Origin: Flavobacterium agricola
GTDB lineage: Bacteria; Bacteroidota; Bacteroidia; Flavobacteriales; Flavobacteriaceae
Direction of reading: 5' to 3'
Assembly (NCBI RefSeq): GCF_025919725.1
Contig: NZ_CP081495.1
Location: 2,294,001 to 2,358,000, forward strand
DNA: 64,000 bases
Of the stretch, positions 45,808 through 58,231 are shown one piece after another. Both the position numbers and the translations under genes were made by a program. Below the pieces are notes generated by a model that saw only the letters and a program-made list of their open reading frames with translations, was not told the origin of the DNA and did no database searches. Numbering within the stretch: the first letter of the stretch is position 1; every line of letters starts with the position of its first letter.

Positions 45808-47049
45808 ATGACAACAACGGGTAGAATTGAGTTGATGGCCCCAGCCGGCGATTTTGCTTCGTTACAAGCAGCAATAGATAATGGTGCTGATTCAGTATAT
45901 TTTGGTGTAGAGCAACTAAACATGCGTGCTCGTGCAACTTTAAATTTTACTATTGATGATTTACCAGAAATTGCACGTCGTTGTAACGAAAAAAACGTCA
46001 GAACTTATCTAACCTTAAATACAATTATTTACGATCACGATTTGTCGGTTGTAAAAACGTTGTTGCAAAAAGCAAAACATGCGCAGTTAACAGCTGTAAT
46101 TGCTTCAGATCAAGCGGTAATTGCATCTGCAAGAGCCATTGGTTTAGAAGTGCATATTTCAACACAGTTAAACGTAACCAATATAGAAACGGTTAAGTTT
46201 TACAGCTTGTTTGCAGATACCATTGTGCTTTCGCGCGAATTAAGTTTACGTCAGGTAGCAAAAATTACCGAAGCCATTGCCAAAGAACAAGTAAAAGGGC
46301 CGTCTGGAAATTTAGTGGAAATCGAAATTTTTGGGCACGGAGCTTTATGTATGGCCGTTTCGGGTAAATGTTATTTAAGTTTGCATTCGCACAATTCATC
46401 GGCCAATCGGGGAGCATGCAAACAAAACTGCCGAAAAAAATATACGGTAATTGATCAAGAATCTGGCTTTGAAATCGAAATTGATAACGAATACATGATG
46501 TCGCCTAAAGATTTATGTACGTTAGATTTTTTAGATCAGGTAATTGATGCCGGAATTCAAGTTTTAAAAATTGAAGGACGAGGTAAAGGTCCAGATTACG
46601 TAGCTGTGGTAACGCGAACGTATCGTGCTGCTATTGATGCGTATTATGACGGAACTTTTACACCCGAAAAAGTAACGCAATGGATGACCGATTTACGAAC
46701 CGTGTACAACCGCGATTTTTGGAGCGGTTATTATTTAGGTCAAAAAATGGGTGAGTGGAGCGATGTTCCCGGATCTTTAGCAACTCAGAAAAAAGTTTAT
46801 GTTGGCAAAGCCATGCATTACTTTCAGAAAGCAAACATTGGTGAATTTAAAGTTGAAGCTTACGATATTAAAGTAGGCGATAAAATTTTAATCACCGGGC
46901 CAAGTACCGGAGCACAAGAATTGGTGATTGATGAGCTTTTTGCAAACGGTGAAAAAGTTGAAAAAGCAACAAAAGGAGATGATGCAACATTTAAATTGCC
47001 TTTCCGCATCCGATTGTCAGATAAAATGTATAAAATTGTAGAAGCGTAA
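45808..47049 (+). CDS. trhP: Peptidase U32 family tRNA hydroxylation protein (TrhP-like)
   Basis: 413 residues. The start IELMAPAGDFASLQAAIDNGADSVYFG is the U32 signature, and the cysteines C181, C188, C204/C208 and C237 suit the Fe-S cluster of TrhP. In E. coli TrhP the first two cysteines are also seven residues apart. TrhP makes 5-hydroxyuridine-34 from prephenate. The C-terminal domain (328-413) is related to that of TrhO just upstream. It overlaps the following ferredoxin gene by one base. A different U32 role (protease-like annotation) is less likely given the partner gene. Confidence 0.88.
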   Translation: MTTTGRIELMAPAGDFASLQAAIDNGADSVYFGVEQLNMRARATLNFTIDDLPEIARRCNEKNVRTYLTLNTIIYDHDLSVVKTLLQKAKHAQLTAVIASDQAVIASARAIGLEVHISTQLNVTNIETVKFYSLFADTIVLSRELSLRQVAKITEAIAKEQVKGPSGNLVEIEIFGHGALCMAVSGKCYLSLHSHNSSANRGACKQNCRKKYTVIDQESGFEIEIDNEYMMSPKDLCTLDFLDQVIDAGIQVLKIEGRGKGPDYVAVVTRTYRAAIDAYYDGTFTPEKVTQWMTDLRTVYNRDFWSGYYLGQKMGEWSDVPGSLATQKKVYVGKAMHYFQKANIGEFKVEAYDIKVGDKILITGPSTGAQELVIDELFANGEKVEKATKGDDATFKLPFRIRLSDKMYKIVEA

Positions 47050-47279
47050 TGGTTGTTGTTACCTTACAACGCGACAAATGCATTGGTTGTAATTATTGTG
47101 TAGAAATGGCTCCGGCTCAATTTCAAATGTCAAAAAAAGATGGTAAAACGGTTTTGCTTAAAGCTTCTGAAGCCAAAGGTTTTTTTACATTAAAATCACA
47201 CGACTATGCTATTTTAGAACCTTGTGAAAATGCTGCCAAAGCTTGTCCCGTTCATATCATTGTGGTTAAAGAAACATAA
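47049..47279 (+). CDS. Single [4Fe-4S] ferredoxin
   Basis: 76 residues. The motif CIGCNYC near residue 11-17 and the last ligand in CENAAKACP near 61-69 give one 4Fe-4S site. It begins on the last base of the trhP stop codon, so translation is probably coupled. It is a likely electron donor for the Fe-S protein TrhP or for reactivation of its cluster; this is inference from position. Confidence 0.88.
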   Translation: MVVVTLQRDKCIGCNYCVEMAPAQFQMSKKDGKTVLLKASEAKGFFTLKSHDYAILEPCENAAKACPVHIIVVKET

Positions 47280-47282
47280 ATA

Positions 47283-47636
47283 ATGAATAAAATATATTAC
47301 TTAAGCACTTGCGATACGTGCAAAAAAATCATGAATCAAATTCATGATTTATCTCAATTTGAGTTGATTGATATTAAAACCAATCCGTTAACAGAAAATC
47401 AAGTTGATGAAATGTATGCTTATACAAAAAGCTTCGAAAAGCTTTTTAGTAAACGTGCGCAGCTGTACAAACAATTAAATCTGAAAGAAGCCAATTTAAA
47501 CGAGGCAGGTTTTAAAAAATATTTGTTAGAACATTATACGTTTTTAGCGCGCCCGGTAATTATATTCAATAACGAAATTTTTGTGGGTAACAGCCCTAAA
47601 AATATATCGGCAATGTTGCAAAAAGTAAATGCATAA
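47283..47636 (+). CDS. ArsC/Spx-family thioredoxin-fold protein
   Basis: 117 residues. The thioredoxin-like fold starts IYYLSTCDTCKKIMNQI with a CxxC (TCDTC) near residues 9-13, and has the cis-Pro-type segment LARPVIIFN near 93-101. This fits ArsC/YffB-type reductases rather than arsenate resistance, as no ars gene is nearby. It starts 3 bases after the ferredoxin stop and ends the trhO operon at a strong terminator. Its role in the operon is unknown; reduction of a cysteine in TrhO or TrhP is possible. Confidence 0.82.
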   Translation: MNKIYYLSTCDTCKKIMNQIHDLSQFELIDIKTNPLTENQVDEMYAYTKSFEKLFSKRAQLYKQLNLKEANLNEAGFKKYLLEHYTFLARPVIIFNNEIFVGNSPKNISAMLQKVNA

Positions 47637-47669
47637 AAAAACAACTCCTAAATGGAGTTGTTTTTTTTT
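47635..47669. terminator. Bidirectional terminator
   Basis: AAAAAACAACTCC / GGAGTTGTTTTTT stem with 5-base loop, between convergent operons. Confidence 0.85.
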
Positions 47670-48444
47670 ATATCGTATCCGTAAATTGGTAACCTAGTTT
47701 CTGTGTAATTTTGTCCGACAAAACAATTTTACCTTGTAAAGGCGCTTGCTCATTATAAGTTGGCGGTAATAAATTTCTACTTTTTGCAGCTTGCGTGTAA
47801 TAAGCCAATTTGGTTGGATGTTCTGGGTAAACTACATTAAAAATTTCGGCAGGGCAATTTTTTTTAATAACAGCACAAATGGCTCCAATGCAATCGGCTA
47901 AACCAACTAAGTTAACGGGCGCATTAGGATTCTGATCTAAATTTCTTCCGGTTAAGCTGGTAATCGGATTTCGGGTTGGACCAACCAATCCGCCTAAACG
48001 TAAAATAGTAGTTTTAAATGCGGCATTGTTTTTAAAAATAGCTTCTACCCGAACTAAAAGTTTGGTTTCATCAACGGGATCGGTTTCATCAAGCGTTTGA
48101 TTTAAATCACTATAAACTGAAGTAGAACTTAAAAAAACAACTTCTTTAACCGTACTTTTTGCAATAGCTTGGCCAAGCAGTTGCATCGTATCAAAATAGC
48201 TTTCTGATCGAGATGCGTTTACAGCAATTACAATTGTGGTAAGGTTCTGAATAAATGCTTTAAAAGTTGCATCTATTTCGTTGGGCGATAAAGCAACAGG
48301 ATAAGCAGCAACGCCATGAGCTTGTAAATCAGCTAACGTTACAGCATTTCTGCTTGTGCCTTTAACAACCGGATATACCGCGGCTAAATGCTTGGCTAAA
48401 GGCAGCCCAAGCCAACCGCAACCAATAATACCAATGTTCTTCAT
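47668..48444 (-). CDS. NAD(P)-dependent epimerase/dehydratase-like protein
   Basis: 258 residues. The Rossmann start IGIIGCGWLGLPLAKHL (Gly motif at about 7-13) is followed by FLSSTSVYSD near 104-113, as in extended-SDR NAD-dependent epimerases of the YeeZ type. The substrate is unknown. It is the last gene of a three-gene operon with a CatA-like enzyme and a HAD phosphatase, separated from the CatA-like gene by 1 base. Confidence 0.85.
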   Translation of the reverse strand: MKNIGIIGCGWLGLPLAKHLAAVYPVVKGTSRNAVTLADLQAHGVAAYPVALSPNEIDATFKAFIQNLTTIVIAVNASRSESYFDTMQLLGQAIAKSTVKEVVFLSSTSVYSDLNQTLDETDPVDETKLLVRVEAIFKNNAAFKTTILRLGGLVGPTRNPITSLTGRNLDQNPNAPVNLVGLADCIGAICAVIKKNCPAEIFNVVYPEHPTKLAYYTQAAKSRNLLPPTYNEQAPLQGKIVLSDKITQKLGYQFTDTI

Positions 48445-48445
48445 T

Positions 48446-49069
48446 TTATTTATCTAACATTTTCTGAAATTCTTCAAAAAACAAACCTAAATGGTACCCA
48501 TCTGCTAAGCCGTGATGTGCATGAACGGCAACTGCAAATTCGTATCTGCCATTATTTTCTACCAACTTACCGATCGAAACTTTAGGACAGCTATCAGGAT
48601 GCGTAAACGAACGCGCGTGCGAAAGTGACGTAAAGTTTACCCACGGAATGGCAGAAAAATGAATTAAGTTTTCTTTAAAATCATTTCGGGTAAATAAACC
48701 CGGCGTTTGTTGTACACGGGCAACTTCGTCTACAACGATTTGTTTAAAAGTTGTAAAGTTCGAATCGTATTTAATGAACGAAAAACCAAACGTTTTATCA
48801 TCCCGCATTATGGTGGTAGATGCATCAATGCTGTCAAAAACTACTGGTTTGCCATCAACAATTCGGTAACGTAAATTTTCTACCGCATTAATAGCTTGCA
48901 ACGCGCAATGTAAATAATAGGCAAAAAACGCAATGCCGTTTGTTTTACAATGTTTGTAAGCTATGGTTGCATCTAAGTTTTGAACCAAGCCAAAAAAAGG
49001 TTCGTTCATAGCACTAAAAAACTCAAAATGCTCTTTTCTATTCCAATTGGCTAAATCAATTTCCTTCAT
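48446..49069 (-). CDS. CatA-like O-acetyltransferase (chloramphenicol acetyltransferase family)
   Basis: 207 residues. The catalytic motif HHGLADGYH lies at 185-193, in the HHxxxDG form of type A chloramphenicol acetyltransferases. The N-terminal RKEHFEFFSAM and the FSAIPWVNFTSLSHA segment also fit the family. Many chromosomal flavobacterial members do not confer resistance, so the substrate is open. It sits in a housekeeping-looking operon (HAD - CatA-like - SDR), with a 1-base overlap with the HAD gene, and with no mobile element nearby. Confidence 0.88.
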   Translation of the reverse strand: MKEIDLANWNRKEHFEFFSAMNEPFFGLVQNLDATIAYKHCKTNGIAFFAYYLHCALQAINAVENLRYRIVDGKPVVFDSIDASTTIMRDDKTFGFSFIKYDSNFTTFKQIVVDEVARVQQTPGLFTRNDFKENLIHFSAIPWVNFTSLSHARSFTHPDSCPKVSIGKLVENNGRYEFAVAVHAHHGLADGYHLGLFFEEFQKMLDK

Positions 49070-49758
49070 TATAATATATCTAGAATCTCAGTAATTTGAG
49101 AAACGGTTTTAAATTTTGGATGAACAATTTCATGATCAATGCGCTCGTGCGCCCAAGTTGTGGTAAACGGAACATGCACCGCACTGCCGCCCACGTTTAA
49201 AACAGGCAAAATATCTGATTTTAACGAATTCCCAATCATAAAAAATTCATCGCCCTGTATATCTAAACGTTGTAGCAATTTTTGGTAATCTTCATCGGCT
49301 TTTTCGGTCATCACTTCAATGTGATGAAAATAGGCTCCTAAGCCCGATAAGTGCAATTTGCGTTGCTGATCTTTTAAATCACCTTTGGTAGCAACTACCA
49401 ATTTGTACTTGCCTTGCAGCGCTTGTAAAGTTTCGTGCACGCCCGGCAACAATTCAACCGGTTTTTGCAACAAATCTTTTCCTATTTCAATAATCTTTTC
49501 AATTGCCTTGTTAGAAACCTTTCCGTTAGAAACTTGGTAAGCTGTTTCAATCATCGATAAAATATAGCCCTTAATGCCATAACCATATAAAGGTAAATTA
49601 GCAACCTGCGTAGTAAAAAGCTGCTGAGAAAGGCCTTGGTGCGATAAAAAATCTTCCATCAAACCACAAAACTTTTTTTCAGCTTCCTCAAAAAAAGGTT
49701 CGTTAATCCATAACGTATCGTCAGCATCAAAAGCAACTACCTTAATATTTTTGTTCAT
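49069..49758 (-). CDS. HAD-superfamily hydrolase
   Basis: 229 residues. Motif I is FDADDTLW with Asp11/Asp13, motif II lies near VVATKGDLKDQQ, and motif III/IV near EKADEDYQKLL and FFMIGNSLKSDILP. The cap between motifs I and II is alpha-helical (subclass I), typical of small phosphatases. It is the first gene of the operon. Its substrate cannot be told from sequence. Confidence 0.9.
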   Translation of the reverse strand: MNKNIKVVAFDADDTLWINEPFFEEAEKKFCGLMEDFLSHQGLSQQLFTTQVANLPLYGYGIKGYILSMIETAYQVSNGKVSNKAIEKIIEIGKDLLQKPVELLPGVHETLQALQGKYKLVVATKGDLKDQQRKLHLSGLGAYFHHIEVMTEKADEDYQKLLQRLDIQGDEFFMIGNSLKSDILPVLNVGGSAVHVPFTTTWAHERIDHEIVHPKFKTVSQITEILDIL

Positions 49759-50062
49759 TGTTTCTATTTTTTACAAATATATTACGGGTTTTTTTCAATT
49801 CCGATTTTCAAACCATTTATCTTCTTGGGCGTAACCTTCGTTGCCTCAGGTCGGGCTTTTTGCTTTATCTTTTTTTGAAGTTTGTAAAAACGAACCTTAA
49901 AAAAAGGATGCCGCTGCAATCCCTTACGCGCGCTGCAATAAATATATTATTCATAATTGCGAAAAATGAATTTATCCAAACAGTAATTTTATTAACTTTT
50001 CTTTAAGTTGTTTGTGTTTTTTTAATATATTCATAACATTAACCAATGCAAATAAATATATT
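49759..50062. other. Intergenic region holding dispersed repeat copy A
   Basis: About 300 bases between divergent genes, occupied mainly by the repeat at 49827-49936; the rest is AT-rich leader of the barrel gene. Confidence 0.6.
49827..49936 (-). repeat. Dispersed flavobacterial repeat, copy A
   Basis: Read on the minus strand it has block 1 (GCAGCGCGCGTAAGGGATTG, then CAGCGGCATCCTTT) followed by block 2 (AAAGATAAAGCAAAAAGCCC, then GACCTGAGG). The same two blocks occur at 52.5-52.7 kb and 59.06-59.15 kb. Possibly an RNA element or a palindromic intergenic repeat. Confidence 0.65.
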
Positions 50063-50779
50063 ATGGTAAAAAAAACCATTCAAGCTTTAGGTGTTGTTGC
50101 TATTTTACTAACCAGCAGCGCAACCAAAGCACAAACAAAATTTAAAGTAGGAATAGATGCGGGGTATACCCATACCACGTTGCATGCAGATGTTTCTGGA
50201 TTAGTAGATTCAAAATATACCGGTCGTGGTGGTTTTGGAACCAACATTTCGGCCGAAATGAATGTTTGGAAAACGCTTTTCGTTTCCAGCGGGGTTTCGT
50301 TTATTCAACGCAACTACAAGTTCGAACGTACCAATTCACGCCAAGGCTGGTACACCAAATTTGATAACGAATTTTTATCGGTTCCGGTTTTAGTGGGCGG
50401 TTATTTAATTAATAATCCGTACGAAACAGATGGTATTTGGCTTAAAGTTGCCGGAGGTGTTTACGGTGAATATTGGTTGTCGCAAAAACGAGACGGACAA
50501 TATCCGGTTTTCTCTGAACTTCAACCTGACGGAAGTTATAACTACACGCAAGTTTCAGAAAAGTACGATTTCAAAAAAAATGAAAACGAGTTAGAACGTT
50601 TTGCTTTTGGTTTACAAGGCCAAGCACAATTGGGTTACGCGCTTAAAACTTTTGATGTTTATTTAGGTTATAACTATTTATATGGTTTAACAGACAGCAA
50701 TAAATATCGCATTAGCGGCAGTAAAAAAACAACCCGAGATTCGCACATGTTAACTTTAGGTGTGGGTTACAAATTTTAA
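50063..50779 (+). CDS. Outer-membrane beta-barrel protein (PorT-like fold)
   Basis: 238 residues from the ATG at 50063; an upstream in-frame ATG at 50012 would put about 17 non-signal residues before the signal peptide. A Sec signal ends at ATKAQ (about residue 23). The mature part has eight or so amphipathic strands, begins FKVGIDAGYTHTT and ends LTLGVGYKF, the C-terminal aromatic of barrels. It is 16 bases before the S41 peptidase gene, so the two are probably cotranscribed. Confidence 0.75.
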   Translation: MVKKTIQALGVVAILLTSSATKAQTKFKVGIDAGYTHTTLHADVSGLVDSKYTGRGGFGTNISAEMNVWKTLFVSSGVSFIQRNYKFERTNSRQGWYTKFDNEFLSVPVLVGGYLINNPYETDGIWLKVAGGVYGEYWLSQKRDGQYPVFSELQPDGSYNYTQVSEKYDFKKNENELERFAFGLQGQAQLGYALKTFDVYLGYNYLYGLTDSNKYRISGSKKTTRDSHMLTLGVGYKF

Positions 50780-50795
50780 ATTAAGCGTATAAATT

Positions 50796-52474
50796 ATGAG
50801 AAAAATATTTATAAAATCCCTACTATTAAGCGCTACGTTAGCTGCATCAATGGCTACCGTAAGTTCTTGTTCTAATGACGATTCAACCTCAATTACAGAT
50901 CCTCGTCGTTTTGCAGCGAGCGATGTAAAATCGTATGCTAATTTATTCGAGGTTTTTTGGCACACTATGGATCAGCGCTACAATTATTTTAGTGAACAAA
51001 AACAAATTGATGGTTACAATTGGGATAACATATATAAAGAATATCATCCGAAATTCGAAGCTTTACAAACTTGGGGCCGCGAAACCGATGATGAAGGACA
51101 AATAAATGCTGATTATTTACAAGCTAAAGAATATTTTACTGAAATAATCGATCCGATTATTGATCGCCATTTTAACGTACTAATCTATTTTCCAATAACA
51201 AATAAAAATATTATTACTTCCGAGTATTTTTATGGAGGTATGACCAATACCGATGTGGCACGTAATTATCCGTTTGCTCAGAAATATGCCTACATGCAAA
51301 ATAATTTGGCAACCAATTCAGTAAAAAGACAAAACTTTTTATTAGCGGGCGAGGTGAAAACAAATCCAGACATTTATTATATGTCTTTTAGCGATTTTAC
51401 CTTATCCTCAAAAATGCAAATTACATTATTTGATAAATATTTAAATCCTGATGCAGGTAATTCACTATTGCTTACCGAAGCTAAAATTGACGCTAATCCA
51501 TCTCTTAATTATATTGCCGATCCTGCTGTTAGAGAGCAAGTAAAAGCATTTACCATGAATGTTTTAAATGAGTGGAATACTTTTTTTAGTTCTGCTGAGG
51601 TAGAAAATTTTAATAAAGAGATTCAAGGGTTTAAAAATACCGAGGTACTTTCTGATGCTTTTGTTCAAAATGCACAAGCTGCTTTGGCTAAAATTCCAAC
51701 GTTACCCAATTATTCGCAGTTGGCAACATACAACTCAGTTATTAATTTAGATTTTTATGCCTATTATTATATTGATTGGTTTATAGGTCAAATGTCACAG
51801 CATGTTACATATGGTTATAATTTGCCAAGTTTTCAGCAAGCTGCGGCAAGTGTTATAAACAATCAGGCGTTTTATAAGCAATTTTTAAACCCACTAGCAA
51901 AAGGAGAAATAAAAAAAGTGATTTTAGATTTGCGTTCTAACGGAGGTGGTGCTGTTTTAGATGCACGCTTTTTCTCAGATCGATTTGTAACTAAAGAAAC
52001 TGTTTTTGCTTATCAACGAACTAAAGAAGGTAACGGAAGGTTTAATTATACCCCGTGGATAGAAGCAAAAACCAACCCGCACAAATTTGGCATTCCGGCA
52101 AACATTCCAATTGCTATTTTAACCGATCGTGGTAGCGCTAGCATGTCTGAAATAACAACCTTAATGTTAAAATCACAAGGTAACCAAGTGGTTAGTATTG
52201 GTGATTATTCGGCAGGAGCTACTGCTGGTTTAGGTACTACCGACGATTTTAATGGCGGTACCGCGATGCTGTGGCTGGTGGTTGGCTTACTTTTTATATG
52301 CCGTTAATGGCCATGAAAGATGCAACCGGACAAGTAATAGAAGGAATTGGAATTAAACCTGATATTGAAGTTACCCCACCAACTGATGATGAATTGTTTC
52401 AAATGTATTATTCTCCATCAACATTTATCGATCGTGTTTTCAATCAAGCAGTCGAGTATTTATCTACCAAATAA
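50796..52474 (+). CDS. S41-family (tail-specific) peptidase lipoprotein, frameshifted
   Basis: About 559 residues when repaired. The signal has a lipobox VSSC near residue 25. The C-terminal peptidase domain carries KKVILDLRSNGGGAVLDARFF and the serine in DRGSASMSE near residue 450, then GTTDDFNGGTA. The frame breaks at about 52262-52270 and resumes at VAGGWLTFYMPLMAM; 1679 bases is one short of 560 codons. A G in a GCG context (atgc[g]tgtgg) would repair it. Residues 40-370 are an uncharacterised N-terminal region. A secreted processing or degradation role is likely; the partner is the barrel gene upstream. Confidence 0.85.
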
Positions 52475-52506
52475 CAAAAGGTTCGCAATCGCGAACCTTT
52501 TGTTAT
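52471..52506 (+). terminator. Strong terminator after the S41 peptidase gene
   Basis: Perfect 16-bp stem ATAACAAAAGGTTCGC with AATC loop and its complement; the stop codon lies within it. Confidence 0.8.
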
Positions 52507-52530
52507 ATAATAACCTTAATAATCGCATTT

Positions 52531-52694
52531 GTGCGTGTCCCAAGTATCCTCGGGCCGGGCTTTCCGCTTTATCTTTTCGGGTCAATTTCAAAAACAATCG
52601 CTTTTTATTACCATAAGCTAGCTTCAAAACACAAATTGTCCCCCATTTTTTTACCCCTCAAAGGATGCCGCTTCAATCCCTCACGCGCGCTGCC
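52531..52694 (-). repeat. Dispersed flavobacterial repeat, copy B
   Basis: Minus strand: block 1 (GGCAGCGCGCGTGAGGGATT, then GAAGCGGCATCCTTT) and block 2 (AAAAGATAAAGCGGAAAGCC, then CGGCCCGAGG), separated by about 80 bases. Same orientation as copy A, so the two bracket the barrel and peptidase genes. It lies just upstream of the rrn promoters. Confidence 0.65.
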
Positions 52695-52783
52695 AACCAA
52701 AAAAGCATTTTTTTTTACGGGTTAACCCTTCACAAAATGAACGTTTTAAAAAATAGTTTATAAAAAGATGCATTTTTATTTGT

Positions 52784-52811
52784 TTGCGATAAGAAAAAGG
52801 TACTATCTTTG
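52784..52811 (+). promoter_or_regulatory. rrn promoter P1 (TTG-N17-TATCTTTG)
   Basis: TTG at 52784-52786, 17-base spacer, TATCTTTG at 52804-52811: full flavobacterial consensus, about 300 bases before 16S. Confidence 0.8.
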
Positions 52812-52943
52812 CCATCGCAAACAAGGATATATGCCTTGTTTTTTTATCTAAAGTTCATAAACCTATTGTAATCTTCAAAAGGCTTTTAAAATCGGCTAAA
52901 ACCGGTTAAAAAAGAAGGGAAAAAATATTTTTCTAAAAAAGTT

Positions 52944-52973
52944 TTGTAAGATTAAAAATAAGTTTTACTTTTG
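52944..52973 (+). promoter_or_regulatory. rrn promoter P2 (TTG-N19-TACTTTTG)
   Basis: TTG at 52944-52946, 19-base spacer, TACTTTTG at 52966-52973, about 145 bases before 16S and 162 bases downstream of P1. Confidence 0.75.
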
Positions 52974-53061
52974 CACTCGCAACTGTGAAAAACACGGGTT
53001 GCGCTAAAAAAGAAGTAACGATTACGTTCATTGATATATTGAATTGACAGCAAAAAAATAA

Positions 53062-53070
53062 GAGAGTAAT
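53062..53070 (+). other. 16S rRNA processing stem, 5' arm
   Basis: GAGAGTAAT is exactly complementary to ATTACTCTC at 54671-54679 downstream of 16S, so the two can pair and close the 16S precursor, as for RNase III processing stems. Confidence 0.6.
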
Positions 53071-53118
53071 CTCGTATTAAAGAACAAAGACCTAGCAATC
53101 GTACAATAATAAAAATAT

Positions 53119-54634
<1,516 letters not shown>

Positions 54635-54713
54635 CTAGAGAAGTATTGATAGGTTCAACTTTATATTGAAATTACTCTCGCTGTTAGTTCAAAAATTTAT
54701 AAGTAAAATACAG

Positions 54714-54787
54714 AGTCTCGTAGCTCAGCTGGTTAGAGTACTACACTGATAATGTAGGGGTCCCCAGTTCGAGTCTGGGCGGGACTA
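54714..54787 (+). tRNA. tRNA-Ile (GAT)
   Basis: Acceptor arms AGTCTCG / CGGGACT pair over 7 bp with one G-U; the anticodon loop CTGATAA gives GAT between stems CTACA/TGTAG; T-arm GTTCGAG. It lies in the 16S-23S spacer, as usual. CCA is not encoded. Confidence 0.95.
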
Positions 54788-54874
54788 CTATTTTGTTTAT
54801 AGATAAAAAAAGGAAATTCTAGGGTTGGGTGTTGAGATACTATCAACAAGGATTCAACATTCACATAGAAGAAT

Positions 54875-54948
54875 GGGGGATTAGCTCAGCTGGCTAGAGC
54901 GCCTGCCTTGCACGCAGGAGGCCATCGGTTCGACTCCGATATTCTCCA
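54875..54948 (+). tRNA. tRNA-Ala (TGC)
   Basis: Acceptor GGGGGAT / ATTCTCC with two G-U pairs, anticodon loop CTTGCAC (TGC) between CCTGC and GCAGG, T-loop GGTTCGACTCC. Second spacer tRNA. Confidence 0.96.
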
Positions 54949-54986
54949 CGATTTTAGATAAATATCTAAATAACCGTTCATTGACA

Positions 54987-54997
54987 TATTGCAATAG
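54987..54997 (+). other. 23S rRNA processing stem, 5' arm
   Basis: TATTGCAATAG pairs with CTATTGTAATA at 58029-58039 (one G-U), enclosing 23S. It follows a copy of the GTTCATTGAYATATTG motif that also precedes 16S. Confidence 0.5.
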
Positions 54998-55077
54998 AAA
55001 ATACAAACAAAAAGTAGAAAGAAAAAAAAATAATTTTTTTACAGTAGAACGCAAGTTCTGTGTAGAAAACTCATACA

Positions 55078-57955
<2,878 letters not shown>

Positions 57956-58077
57956 TTTGTCTCCTGCTGAAATTAAGTAGGCAGGAGGACTTCTTTCTAA
58001 TAAAAGTAGAAGAGTTTGTATAGAACAACTATTGTAATAGGGTCAACCATATATTGCTAGATATAGCAAACCGATTT

Positions 58078-58185
58078 AAGGTGGTTATTGCAACGAGGCT
58101 CACCTCTTCCCATCCCGAACAGAGAAGTTAAGCTCGTTAGCGCAGATGGTACTGCATTTATGTGGGAGAGTATGTCGCTGCCTTT
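58078..58185 (+). rRNA. rrf: 5S ribosomal RNA
   Basis: Contains the 5S landmark CATCCCGAACAGAGAAGTTAAG and the closing GTATGTCGCTGCCT that pairs with the 5' AGGTGGTTAT region. About 108 bases; ends approximate. Confidence 0.92.
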
Positions 58186-58189
58186 TTTT

Positions 58190-58226
58190 AAAACCTTAAT
58201 GTATTTAAAATAGATTAAGGTTTTTT
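58190..58226 (+). terminator. rrn operon terminator
   Basis: AAAACCTTAAT / ATTAAGGTTTT stem with 13-base loop and T-run, between 5S and tRNA-Val. Confidence 0.75.
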
Positions 58227-58231
58227 GTATC

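Noticed and set aside
47283..47636. Arsenate reductase for arsenic resistance
   Set aside because: No arsenic transporter or regulator is nearby; the gene is tied to the tRNA hydroxylation operon, so the broader ArsC/Spx fold assignment is safer.
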